From assembly GCA_043228905.1 (NCBI GenBank), contig JBHGNT010000030.1, positions 62,001-126,000 on the forward strand: 64,000 bases of DNA. The letters are read 5' to 3'. Positions within the stretch are counted from its first letter, which is position 1, and the number at the start of each line of letters is the position of its first letter. Below are positions 1 to 24,099 of the stretch, in pieces. The DNA comes from Azolla caroliniana. Lineage: Eukaryota; Polypodiophyta. The translations under genes and the position numbers were made by a program. The notes under the pieces are model-generated. The model was not told the origin of the DNA and made no database searches. It saw only the letters and a program-made list of their open reading frames with translations.

Positions 1-503
1 GGGTGAACTCATGTGTCATCTGACACCTGCATAGGGCCAAGTCACGTAGATAAACGTGTATCATGTTTAATTCTATCATAAACGCTTCATGACTTGAGGG
101 TGAAACCTCTTCCGTCAACGTTTAAATATTGCCATTAGTTGATTATCAGCTTGTTAATACTGTTTTGATTAGTTCTTAAGATCACAAAAGTTTACTCTTG
201 TAGAAGTACATTTTCAGGAAAGCAGTCAGTAGAATCTGTTTTTAGTGTATATAAATTCTTTTGTCATGACTTATCACCTATTCATATTTACTTCAAGTTT
301 CTGGTTTTGACTTTTCTTTTTGCTTTTTTTTTGAAATTTTCTCTTTTCTCTAAAAGTGGCAGTTCATTGTGTGCTAGTTTACCCCTAGAAGCCATCAAAT
401 TTGACTCCTATTCTTGTCAGATATCTTCGCAATGTTCTTCACATGTTTTCTGCATTGTTCACTATTTGCCTGAGTTCCAGACTTGTTTTATGACAGTTGG
501 CAG
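1..503 (+). other. Upstream intron of the KCBP gene
   Basis: No coding exon is recognisable here. The stretch is T-rich and ends in a pyrimidine-rich tract and an AG at 502-503, which serves as the acceptor of the first visible kinesin exon. The exons for the N-terminal MyTH4 and FERM domains expected of this family must lie before base 1. Confidence 0.6.
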
Positions 504-3500
504 AAGAGCTGAGAGAAAAAGAAAAGAAAGAAAGACAGGTTCAGGAAGAGCTTGAAGGACTTAAGGACTCCCTTTATGCAGAGGAAAAAGCTATAACTGA
601 GCTTACTGAAGAACGGGAGAAGTTGCGCAAATTATTGGAGGAAAAAGAGTTTGCACTTGTTGTAAATCTCTTCTTTTCTCTCCATGTCAGCTATTAAACT
701 TGTATTTGAAAGTTTGCATAACTTTTTTGATGTTCTAAGTTATAGCTGTATATGCAGACGGCCCAGGAAGGAGGTACTGATCCCTGCAATTCTACTATAA
801 AGAGGACTGTCAGAGGCTCTAAACAAGATAAAGACATTCTACCTACTGAAAAGGATAGAATTTCACAGATCCGTAACCTGGAGACACAGGTAGTTTTTGG
901 GTCATCATGAAGGGGTAGATATGAGTCTCCATTTCAGAAATAGTTCCTGTACACTGAAACATAATCTTCTCACAGTACCTTATGGAAGTTGATTTCAATG
1001 TTATTGGTTTGACATTGTTAGGTAAATACTCTATGGACTGATCTGAAGGCAAGGACTGATGATCTTCATACAGTGGGGGAGAATGCCAAAAAGCTAGCGA
1101 TTGAGAAACAACTACTTGAACAAAAGGTCAATCGAATGGAGAAGAACAAAAGTGATGAGGTAAGTAAACTTTCCATTCATCTGTCTGATATATTTTTCTA
1201 TCTAGCTATGTTTGCATATGCATTTTGAGATCATTCACGTTTTCATCCAGTTTAGACCATTGGTTGTAACTGTCAAGGGGGAGGAGAAAGCTTCGGAAAA
1301 TATGAAGCGAGAAGCTAGCTTCAGAAGATATGAAGCAGCACTCTCTCTTGGATGGTGCAGGGTGTTTTGCTCACTAATACAAGCAAGGAAGAAACGTAAA
1401 TTAGCAGAATAAAAACAAGTTGATTAAGTTAGAATATAACATATGATAGAATCCAAGTATGCAACCCATGGGAGTAGAAAAGTTATATGAATACATGGAA
1501 TTGAAGGTAATAGATGACACACCCGTGGAAAGATTAAGACTAAAAGGGTAGGAAAAAAATGTAAAGGAATCAAAAAGACCTTTCAACATTTTAGTATCCT
1601 TCAGGAGGACAGTGGGTGCCAGGGAGGACAGTTGGAGTAGATGAGGTATTTTCAACATTTTAGTATCCTTCAGGAGCCATCCTATTTCCTCTGTTGTCAA
1701 AAGTTGATCAAAGAAGATAAAAGTGGCATTTGTTTAGAAAATTTTTGAGCTCTTTATATCTTATGATCATCGTGGAAGCAAGCACACCTGATCCTCGACA
1801 GATGCTTACTGTTATTCTGTAGGATCATTCATATATTGTTTTGTACTACTCATTGTATTGTGCATTACCATGCATGTCTTACACTGTCTATAATATACCT
1901 ATATTAATTCTAGTGTGTGTATTGAGGATTGTAAGAGAAGTTTCTCTCACAATTATGTTGTGCTTGTGGTTTGAGAAAGTATAGTGTTCTGTATCATTGG
2001 AGAGATTTATGGGGCGATATATTACTTCGTTCACCTGTAAACAAACCTCCACCACAATGTGAAAGTAGGTGAATATAGCATGGACATGGATGTTTTCAGA
2101 GAGATATATTGAAATATATGGTGTTCAGACATCTTGATAGCATGACCATTTGATCTTGAAGTAGTTATATTTGTCTGTTACCTTGGAAATGGACGCAGTA
2201 TTGAAGCAAAAACGTGAACAAATGTATTTTCTGTAGATATTTATGGAATGGTTGCTTAGTCATAATGCATATATTTGTATTTGGTTATAGGCGAAAGCAT
2301 TAGAGCAAAAGTTTGAACAAGAACGAGAGACTTTGAGAAACCGTGTGGCTGATTTGGAAAAGAAACTCAATGTTTGCACACAAGAGCTTACCATGGCTGG
2401 ATCAGCACTAGCCCTTCGTGATTCTGAATTAGAAGCTTTGCAAGGATGTTCAAAAGAGCTAGAAGAGCTTCGAGAAATGAAAGAGGTTAGGTGGTATTCT
2501 AATTATTCACATTCTGCAGTTTTTAAATGGTTCTCTCTGATTTGTTTTATTGGTGGTCTTTGCTCAAGGATATTGATAGGAAAAATGAGCAGACAGCTGC
2601 TATCCTTAAGAGACAAGCTGATCAATTGGCTGGCCTTGAAGCCCTATATAAAGAAGAACACATATTAAGGAAGCGCTATTTTAACATGATGGAAGGTTAG
2701 TCCACATGCATAATCAATAACAATCTGTTTCTATCCACCACTCTCAATCGAGCAATCATGAACAAGTCTTTTTGACCTAAACACCATGTGGACAATGTGG
2801 TTGAAGAATTTATTCAAGTGTTATGTGTGTCTTGTAGATATGAAGGGAAAGATCAGAGTTTTTGCTCGTTGGAGACCACTAAGTGAAAAGGAGAAATGTG
2901 AGAATCAGAAATCCATTCTGTCAGCCCTTGATGAGTTCACATTGGAACATCCATGGAAAGATGACAAACCAAAACAGTTTCAGTTTGATCGTGTTTTTGA
3001 TGAGCATAGCACACAAACAGACATATTTGAGGATACGAAGGTATTTGAGGGTAAACACCATGTAAATTTTCGAGTAGATGCTCAATCTACTTTTATCAAT
3101 TTATATTTCAAAATATGTGGGATGCCCTAAATGAAGAGGCAATATCATTAACATGGATATTTCATTATAAGATATTGCTATTATGTAAAATTCCATGACT
3201 AAATATGGAACTTTGTTTGCAGTATTTGGTACAATCTGCAGTTGATGGATTCAATGTTTGCATATTTGCTTATGGTCAAACTGGTTCTGGAAAAACTTTT
3301 ACAATATATGGTTCAGAAAGTAACCCAGGCCTAACACCAAGAGCCACTCGAGAACTCTTAAGCATTGTCAAAAGAGATAGCAACAGGTTTTCATTTTCGT
3401 TGAAGGTATATAATAATTGAGGATTCCAATGTTCTTTACCTATTCTTGATGTGTCCCCATGTAAAGCTCATATGTTTCTCTTGTTTTAAGATTTATGTTC

Positions 3501-5163
3501 TTTACCTATTCTTGATGTGTCCCCATGTAAAGCTCATATGTTTCTCTTGTTTTAAGATTTATGTTCTTTACCTATTCTTGATGTGTCCCCATGTAAAGCT
3601 CATATGTTTCTCTTTATTTTAAGATTTATATGATTGAGCTATATCAAGATACACTAGTAGATTTACTACTTCCAACAAAAAATGCAAAGCGTCTCAAGCT
3701 TGAGGTTAAGAAGGATTCAAAGGTATTTTGTCTTTGTGTATATTCACTGTTAATCACACGATGCTAAAAACATATTTTGGTCATTTTGAACAGACAATTA
3801 AATCTACGGCTGATCTTTTGTGCTGAAGAAAAACGGTATTGCATTGTTATGATAATGTAAATAACTCTTGTGCAGGGTATGGTCTTGGTTGAAAACTGTA
3901 CATTAGTTCCTATTTCCACACTGGAGGAATTGGAAGCAACTGTTGTGAAAGGGCTAGAAAGACGACATATATCAGGCACTCAAATGAACGCTGAGAGTTC
4001 CAGATCTCATCTCATTCTCTCCATAATAATTGAAAGCACAAATCTCCAGACTCAGGTTCAAGTAAAAGGAAAGGTAAAGTTCAATGCTCTCTTAGATTCG
4101 CCACTACCTCTGTTCATTCTGTACACAATGCTGAGATTTCAATGTAAAATACAGGGCAAAACATGCTAAATTTTTGAATAATTACAAGAATACTTCCAAG
4201 GGTGCAAAAATTACCAGAATATCCTTCTCTAATAGTAAACGTTGTACTACAGAAGGGTATTCTGTTAATTTTTTAAACTTATAAGGGATTCTTGTATTCT
4301 GCTGCTCTCTCATGATATTGATAGAAACAAAGAAAGATATATTGACTGTCTTTTAAGAGGCCAAAATGGCCTATAAGACCAAACAAGACATTACATCTTA
4401 AGTGTTGTCTCTTCTTTGAGAACAAATCAAAATAAAATAAATATTACACAGTAAATATTAAAGAAAGGAAGTGTTTCATTTTGGTTTTCTGCAGCTTAGT
4501 TTTGTCGATCTGGCTGGTTCCGAGCGAGTTAAAAAGTCGGGGTCTAGTGGTGAACAGCTAAAGGAAGCTCAAAGTATAAACAAGTCGCTATCTGCTCTTG
4601 GTGATGTAATTAGTGCACTAGCAGTAGAGGAACAACATATTCCTTACAGAAATCACAAGCTTACAATGTTGATGAGTGACTCGCTTGGTGGCAATGCAAA
4701 GACACTGATGTTTGTTAATATTTCTCCGGCAGAATCGAACCTCGATGAGACATATAACTCTCTTGGGTAAAGCTTTCGTGCATCTATTTGGTTTTTCTGC
4801 ATTTTTTGTTGTTAAGGGAGATGCTCTTCTTTTAACACAGACATGACATCTAACCAATTGCTTGAGATTCAATGCCATAACCTTAACATTAGCATCGTGT
4901 TTATATATTATTTGATTTTTTAAATCCCAGTAAGAGAATCAGTTTCTACTAGTTAATATATGACTTGTCAACCAACATAACTTTTCAGATATGCATCCCG
5001 GGTGCGAGCCATCACCAATGATGCTAGCAAGAATGTGTCATCCAAGGAAGTAATGCGTCTGAAGAAATTAGTGGGTTATTGGAAGGAGCAAGCAGGCAAA
5101 AGACCTGAAGAAGAAGAGCTGACTGATATCCAGGATGAGCGATACATCAAGGGCAAGGCGTGA
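504..5163 (+). CDS. KCBP: Kinesin-like calmodulin-binding protein (KIN-14 group), 5' partial
   Basis: This is the C-terminal half (about 625 codons) of a minus-end-directed microtubule motor whose activity is inhibited by Ca2+/calmodulin. Family members are about 1,260 residues and act in trichome shape, cell division and spindle/phragmoplast organisation. Exons I can phase: 504-about 658, 758-889, 1022-1159, 2291-2485, 2569-2695, 2838-3040, 3223-3405, 3624-3722, 3876-4073, 4495-4766, 4989-5163 (TGA). The first four plus 2569-2695 encode a charged coiled coil and neck ([10 protein letters not shown]). The motor starts at [13 protein letters not shown]; the P-loop GQTGSGKT lies in 3223-3405, switch I NAESSRSH in 3876-4073 and switch II DLAGSER in 4495-4766. 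The last exon carries the basic amphipathic calmodulin-binding helix ([14 protein letters not shown]) and an acidic tail. The start is outside the window. The donor of the first exon (658 or 661) is uncertain. All motor nucleotide-binding motifs are intact, so the gene is probably functional. Confidence 0.95.
1581..1677 (+). repeat. Short direct repeat in a KCBP intron
   Basis: A roughly 28-bp phrase beginning TTTCAACATTTTAGTATCC occurs at 1581 and again at 1650 (spacing 69 bp). It lies in the 1.13-kb intron 1160-2290, which otherwise holds nothing recognisable. Confidence 0.7.
3429..3626 (+). repeat. Triplicated 66-bp unit carrying the 3' splice site
   Basis: Three near-identical copies start at 3429, 3495 and 3561 (spacing 66 and 66 bp). 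Each ends in a pyrimidine tract, TTTTAAG and ATTT, so each copy holds a candidate acceptor: AG at 3489-3490, 3555-3556 and 3622-3623. The third gives the frame that continues the conserved motor (exon from 3624). That copy has one extra base and an in-frame TAA just before its AG, so use of either upstream acceptor would add codons and then stop. Confidence 0.9.
4183..4296. mobile_element. Small foldback MITE-like element in a KCBP intron
   Basis: The left arm (TACAAGAATACTTCC..., 4183-4230) is matched in inverted orientation by the right arm ending GGGATTCTTGTA at 4296. It is an imperfect hairpin with about 46-bp arms and no coding capacity. The phrase TACCAGAATATCC resembles internal repeats of the larger foldback element at 27851-28156, so the two may belong to one family (inference). 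Confidence 0.6.
4310..4440 (-). mobile_element. LINE 3'-tail fragment, second tail type
   Basis: The block reading GGCCAAAATGGCCTATAAGACC and then an A/T-rich ACATTACATCTTAAG stretch is a diverged antisense copy of the LINE 3' region seen at 30960-31125 (+), 48190-48300 (-), 23880-24030 (+) and 38800-38900 (+). A GATA/AAGA-rich run on its left corresponds to the short-repeat tail of that LINE. It lies wholly in the intron 4074-4494. Confidence 0.5.
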
Positions 5164-5924
5164 AAGTAATGCTTTTTTTTGTCATCCTACCTTCAGACTC
5201 ACATAGAGTTAGAGCACATCTTTGCGCCATAAATTTTCAATCCGTTAATTGAGATGGCTTGCGGCATTCATTGAAAAAAATAAAATGTAAGCATTGTTTG
5301 TCTGTCATTACAGACAATTGTAAAATATATTTTTATCAATTCACCGAACTCCAGCAATTTCAGAATTCAAAGAAGCTTTTCATGGACATTTTGGAAAGAG
5401 TGAAGAAACAAATTGTCAAATGATTACCCACAAACAAAGGAGAAACTATCAACAAACTACCCAAATATTTCATTTGTAACTGATCATAAAATAAATTGCC
5501 ATTCTTTCTGGGGGACAAGCTTCTCAGTATAGCAGGAAGAAGAGAAATATACTGTTCTATGTGATTCTTTATGGGGTTAGGCTTAAGCAAAATCCAATGT
5601 TAGGTGACACTTGCTTACCACAGAATCTGTTTTTCTTTGTCATCATGATTTACCACATTTTTATCCTTTCCTGTCACAATCGTTGTAATGATTACACATG
5701 TTTTCCCTTTGAAAATGCAACATTTTTGTAATGCCATCTCCAATTTTGCTAAATTTTCTTATTCAATCCCATAGGTAGTATTATATCCTATTGGGATAGT
5801 ACAAGATTTGAAATCAATCCTTTTATGTATTTTCCAAAAATCATAACATTTTCCAAATCTTGGTATTTTTGTGCTTGTTCACAATGCATTGCTCACATGA
5901 GCAAGGATGCAAACTCTCTTTAGT
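5164..5924 (+). other. KCBP 3' UTR and flank
   Basis: No open gene is seen. An AATAAA at 5279-5284, 116 bp after the KCBP stop, is a plausible poly(A) signal. The rest is AT-rich unique-looking sequence. Confidence 0.5.
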
Positions 5925-6190
5925 TTTTGCATTGATGAATTGGAGCAAATGATTGATGAGTTTTTGAAAACTAAAATGCATTGAAGTGGTGCTATATGGG
6001 GAGCATTATCAATTGGCAATCAAAATACTACAAATAAAGATCAGCCATGTATTGTGAACTATATGTTTGAGGTTCTCTACAACCATAGATAAGAGTGAAT
6101 GTGTTACTCATTGTCTTGAGAATATTTGTAATGAAGGGAAAATCAAATGTTGGGTTCTCAAGAAACACTTCTGGCACTTTCGAGTATGGC
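5925..6190 (+). pseudogene. LINE reverse-transcriptase fragment (left half)
   Basis: Translation gives a degenerate RT segment with a CIDELEQMIDEFLK phrase, then a palm/thumb segment (GKIKCWVLKKHFW) matching the better-preserved LINE at 29.2-29.9 kb (GSIKCWALEKYLF). Several stops and frame changes make it a dead fragment. The homologous reading resumes at about 8093, so it is interrupted by the 1.9 kb that follows. Confidence 0.65.
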
Positions 6191-6790
6191 ATTGTAACAT
6201 CCCAATGCCATCCTTGAGTTCACTTCGAGGTTCAAATTTGTTTCATATAGATATGAGTCTAGCATGTTGACTCATTGTACTAATTTATAAGTTCCAAGAT
6301 ATTGTGGTGTGCATGTGTTCCGTTGTGCCACCCTTTTTAGGATGCACGTACCCAAGTTGACCCACCCTTTTAGCACACCCAACCCAAATGGATTCCGTTG
6401 TATCAACTATAAATTGATTAAGAAGTAAGAAGCTAAGTAGACTGGTTTTGATCTCTTATGTGCACCAGCCCCCACATCCAAGCATCCACCTCTTCTACTT
6501 CGTAGGTAGCATCGCCCTCGCCACCGTCACCGACACTCTTGTTACTCTCTTGTAGTAGTATCTCTTCCATTAGCACCGCCTTAGTTCACTAGTTAGGCCT
6601 CCCGACATCCATCGCTTCCTCCATCCAAGTCTTTTTTTGCGATCGCCATCTATACCTCTCTAGCACGCAAGCCCACTACACCTTCACCTTAGACACTCTC
6701 ACTTTCTCACACCACTTTTATGTCTTGCCCCACCAACTCTTCCCCCTCACCTTAGGTTGCCCACTAACTTCTTGTCCCATGAGTTTCTCT

Positions 6791-7095
6791 GATCCCCCTC
6801 CTACACAATAGCCCCCCTGTCCCCCACCTCAGCCAAGTCCAGGTGGCCCTTAGTCCACAAGAGTGATTGATCTTTCTTTGCCAAATGATCTTTTCCCCGA
6901 TCCCCCTCTGACACGATAGCCCTCTTGTCCTCCACCTCAGCCAAGTCAAGGTGGCCCTCAGTCCACAGGAGCGATTGATCTTCACCGCCATATGATCTTT
7001 CCTCGATCCCCCTCCGACACGATAGCCCTCCTGTCCCCCACCTCAGCAAAGTCCAAGTGGCCCTCAGTCCACAGGAGTGATTGATCTCTATTCGT
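6791..7095 (+). repeat. Three tandem ~107-bp units
   Basis: Units begin with GATCCCCCTC at 6791, 6899 and 7005 and share the phrases CCACCTCAGC and GTCCACAGGAG. They are internal to the small LTR element. Long antisense open frames across them are by-products of the repetition, not genes. Confidence 0.85.
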
Positions 7096-7380
7096 TGATT
7101 GATAGCTCGTTTTCCGTCACTAGCCCCGTCCAATTATCAAGGCCAACAGTTCCATGGGGATGTCCTCAACGTCGTTGCAACTCAACTACGTGTCCGTAGA
7201 TGTTTACATCCCCACGCCATCTTCACCAGACGCCTCAACAAGACCCTCAAACACGAGATGGCTGCATAAATCAACCCTTTTCAAGCACTCTATGGGCATA
7301 ACCCTCGCCTCGCACTAGAATCATCCATGGATTTTCATTTGAAACCTGCCATCAAATGCTCCCCCTCCTTCGACAAGCCA

Positions 7381-7482
7381 TTGTTCTTGTTCTTGTTCTT
7401 GTTCTTGTTCTTGTTCTTGTTCTTGTTCATGTACCTGTCTTGTTCTTGTTCATGTACCTGTCTTGTTCTTGTTCATGCCCCT
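7381..7482 (+). repeat. TTGTTC hexamer array and derived minisatellite
   Basis: About eight TTGTTC units run into two further units interspersed with CATGTACCTGTC. The array sits just before the polypurine tract of the small LTR element. Confidence 0.9.
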
Positions 7483-8092
7483 CAATCTCTTGTTTCTCGC
7501 AGGGGGGGAATGTGGTGTGCATGTGTTCCTTTGTACCACCCTTTTAGCTCACCCTTTCTAGGATGCACGTACCCAAGTTGACCCACCCTTTTAGCACACC
7601 CTTTTTAGCCAACCCAACCCAAATGGGTTCCGTTGTATCAACTATAAATTGATTAAGGAAGAAGCTAAGTAGACTGGTTTTGATCTCTTATGTGCATTTC
7701 ACAATATTAAGAATAACTCTAGATCACTCTAGAAACCCCAAATTGTCGGACAAGTGTGGGTTGATATTCCACCATCCAAATGTTGTGATCTAGGCCATTT
7801 ATTGTAAGTGCTAGTCTCTATAAATTGAAGCTTCACCACTCATCAAATCATTCTAGATCTAGAATATTGACTAATTGTACTACTTTATAAGTTCCAAGAT
7901 ACTAAGAATAGCTCTAGATCACTCTAGAAATCAAAAACATCAGACAAGTGTTGCAACAATGTGGGTTGATATTCCACCATCCAAATGTTGTGATCTAGGC
8001 CATTTATTGTAAGTGCTAGTCTCTATAAATTGAAGCTTCACAACTCATCAAATCACTCTTGAATGAACTCTTGTCATTAATTGAGTGTACCC

Positions 8093-8350
8093 TTCTACTT
8101 CTTCAGTGTATCACTTCCCATTGAGATCTTCGGCATGGAACGGGTTGTTGAGTACATGCTTAAGCATTCCCATCCACTGCATATAACAAAAATTCGAGGT
8201 CCGGATGGATGCACAATATGAAGCATAGTTTTGGGAAACCTTAGTATGACATGACAATCAGGCAAAAACTTAGTGTAAAAAACCACTGCAAAGCATTACA
8301 ACCCATGAACACAAATTCTAACCTTGCACAAAACTGGGAAACTTACAGTA
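8093..8350 (+). pseudogene. LINE fragment (right half)
   Basis: The translation reads like SLPIEIFGMERVVEYML, matching the LINE at 30330-30420 downstream of its RT domain. It continues the fragment at 5925-6190 in the same orientation, so one LINE was split by the intervening insertion. About 40 codons between the halves are missing. Confidence 0.55.
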
Positions 8351-8995
8351 GCTGATAATATAGGAGACATAAAAAGCACTACATGACAAAAATTAAATGT
8401 TATACATCACCCACATTGGTTTTAGGCAGAAGGTTCGCAACCTAAATTGCAGCAGTGTTCCAGCGGGCTGTTATGTCCTCATTCATAACACAAACAGAGT
8501 TGGCAAACAATGTGGATAAATTTAGTGATTAATTAGATAAATTACAGCTATAGTGCCCAGTCTTGACAATCTTACTTGCCTCATTAGTGTTTTACATGTG
8601 AGCACTGATGCACAGGACAGTCTCTCCAAGGTGGGATGCAAACAATTAAAATACAATAGTCAGTGCCACCCATGCAGTCCAAAAAGCCCTACAAAATTTG
8701 TTACAATTGGACCCAGTAAGGGTCATGCGAGTCACTGTAGCGCTCCTTCCCATTCTGGAAAAGCACTGGTGAAATGAATCTAGGTCACACACGGCTTGCT
8801 CCATGCTTTCTATCTCCAGTAAGATAAGTGCCTCTGGAAGAGGAACTGCTGTACTGCTCGATATGCATACACCTTACCTGAGCCAGTTGGACAATAGAGA
8901 GAGCTTCGAGATTTGGCACGGCACCAAATAGCAATGGGAGATTTAAAGGCACGAGTACTCCCATTAGCATAATGCTTTTGTATGGAACGTGTTGA
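8351..8995 (-). other. 3' flank of PP4R3
   Basis: This interval lies just after the PP4R3 stop on the minus strand. No further coding exon is recognised; it probably holds the 3' UTR. I see no clear AATAAA on the minus strand. Confidence 0.4.
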
Positions 8996-23031
<14,036 letters not shown>

Positions 23032-23316
23032 CGTGCAGGCCGTGGAGAATCTCAGGGTCGTAAAAGCATCAGAGCTTTCTGCTCGCAGAGAGATAGAAAA
23101 TAACAACTTTTGCCTAACAAAACTTCATTGATCGCGAATCTATACAGAAAACAGAAGAAGAAGTGGAAGCTCTGCCAGCGAGTTCGAAATCTTCGGTTCG
23201 TCTTCACCTGTGCAGAGTTAAGAGTTCAGATTCACAGCTATTGGTTATGATCCTGCTTCTGTAACTGCTGGCGGAACCTGCTGATGTTACTGCTTCTGAT
23301 GAAGTTAGTGTTACTT

Positions 23317-23359
23317 TTACTGTTACTGTTACTGTTACTGTTACTGTTACTGTTACTGC
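23317..23359. repeat. (TTACTG)n hexamer repeat
   Basis: About seven tandem TTACTG units, in the presumed 5' leader of PP4R3. In some frames the repeat is free of stops and yields a Val-Thr dipeptide run, which I do not take as a protein. Confidence 0.95.
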
Positions 23360-23631
23360 TTCCCTGCGTCTGTTTATTATGCTTCTCTTACTATTTACTG
23401 TTAGTTCTGTGATGAATACGCTGGCAGCATGATGCGTTGTTTTAGCTGAAAGACGGGAAGAGAGAAAAAGGAGCGAGGCGATGGCGATGGAGATGGCGAT
23501 GGAGACAGAGACAGCGAGGCGAAGGCAGAGAAAACGCAACCCTAGAGAAAGAAACAGGAAAGGGAGCAGGAACCCTAAAACGCCATGGAGGCGAAGCTTC
23601 TGTTTCTGTTTGTTCTGGTGTGTGTGGGGTT

Positions 23632-23651
23632 GGGGGGGGGGGGGGGGGGGG
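23632..23651. repeat. G20 homopolymer
   Basis: Twenty consecutive G between TGTGTGGGGTT and AGGAGAGGAGG. The length may be affected by sequencing or assembly error. The G-rich neighbourhood could form a quadruplex. Confidence 0.95.
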
Positions 23652-23788
23652 AGGAGAGGAGGAAAGAAGTACAAAAGTAAATAAAATAAATTTGGGTTTC
23701 AGAAAAATAATTATAAATCAACAAAGAAGAAGAAGAAAAGAGATGCCTTCAGACTCTTGTCTATCTGAGAGATCTCACAAAAGAAGGC

Positions 23789-23812
23789 AAATCTTCTTCT
23801 TCTTATTCTTCT

Positions 23813-23849
<37 letters not shown>

Positions 23850-23850
23850 G
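23789..23850. repeat. (CTT)n microsatellite
   Basis: An imperfect CTT run of about 20 units upstream of PP4R3. It reads AAG on the gene strand. Confidence 0.95.
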
Positions 23851-23869
23851 TGTGTGAAAAAGGAAGATT

Positions 23870-24060
23870 TGCATCGAACAGACTTTTGCTCGCTTGTTCT
23901 TAAATGTCGATTTTATGGCATTTCGCTGGTAAAGTCCTTAAACGTCAAGAATCGGTACTCGTTTCCAAATATGTGTTAAGTGAAAACGTTGCCTTTTGGT
24001 TTGGTCCCATAGGTCACATTTAGTATCCGAACTGAGTAAAAATTTCTCTTTATCGTGAAG
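23870..24060 (+). mobile_element. LINE 3'-end fragment, second tail type
   Basis: The translation RFYGISLVKSLNVKNRYSF parallels the C-terminal LINE segment at 30985-31050 (RFIGKVLEH...). It is followed by the same 3' UTR motif, GGTCCCATAGGTCACATTTAG. It marks the edge between the PP4R3 promoter and the repeat-rich intergenic region. Confidence 0.55.
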
Positions 24061-24099
24061 AATAACGTATTAATTATGGAATATAGACTACCATGCTGA

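Larger units (their letters stand above)
6303..7703 (+). mobile_element. Small deleted LTR retroelement (TRIM-like), Ty3 remnant
   Basis: Direct repeats TGTGGTGTGCATG... lie at 6303-6464 and 7511-7703. The right copy ends in CACA and is followed by ATAT, which also precedes the left copy. A polypurine tract (AGGGGGGGAA, 7501-7510) abuts the right LTR. The left LTR lacks its last ~30 bp and the primer-binding site, so a deletion removed that junction. Inside are three ~107-bp tandem units, an integrase-like scrap reading FQALYGHNPRL at about 7279-7311, and a TTGTTC array. The unoccupied paralogous site survives at 7891-7910. It cannot move on its own. Confidence 0.75.
6191..8092 (+). mobile_element. 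LTR-like insertion with an internal tandem duplication
   Basis: A block of about 215 bp occurs twice. The first copy is split (about 6252-6302 and 7704-7856) by the LTR element at 6303-7703; the second is intact (about 7857-8070). Both contain GTTCCAAGAT, CTCTAGATCACTCTAG and TTGTGATCTAGGCC. The left end TGTAACATCCC at 6194 resembles the start of plant Ty3 LTRs, so a solo LTR is possible. I could not find a convincing right end or target duplication. Confidence 0.45.
23032..23690 (-). promoter_or_regulatory. PP4R3 5' leader and proximal promoter
   Basis: Upstream of the start exon the sequence becomes richer in G and C than the surrounding 20 kb, as expected of a leader/CpG-richer promoter. 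It contains about seven TTACTG units at 23317-23359, a GGCGATGG/GGAGATGGCGATGG purine repeat around 23478-23510, and a run of 20 G at 23632-23651 (C20 on the gene strand). No clear TATA box was identified. Where transcription starts is inferred only. Confidence 0.55.

Noticed and set aside
6764-7133. Antisense open frames with a repeated LRATWTLLRW-type peptide
   Set aside because: They are simply the translation of three ~107-bp tandem units inside a dead LTR element; no independent coding signal.
7327-7581. Small Leu/Phe/Val-repeat protein
   Set aside because: Product of the TTGTTC hexamer array read in two frames; no start context or conservation.
23204-23674. 156-codon minus-strand frame with Pro-run and Val-Thr repeat upstream of PP4R3
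   Set aside because: Generated by the G20 run and the TTACTG array. It is not in phase with a plausible PP4R3 start; the family start fits the mini-exon at 23031.
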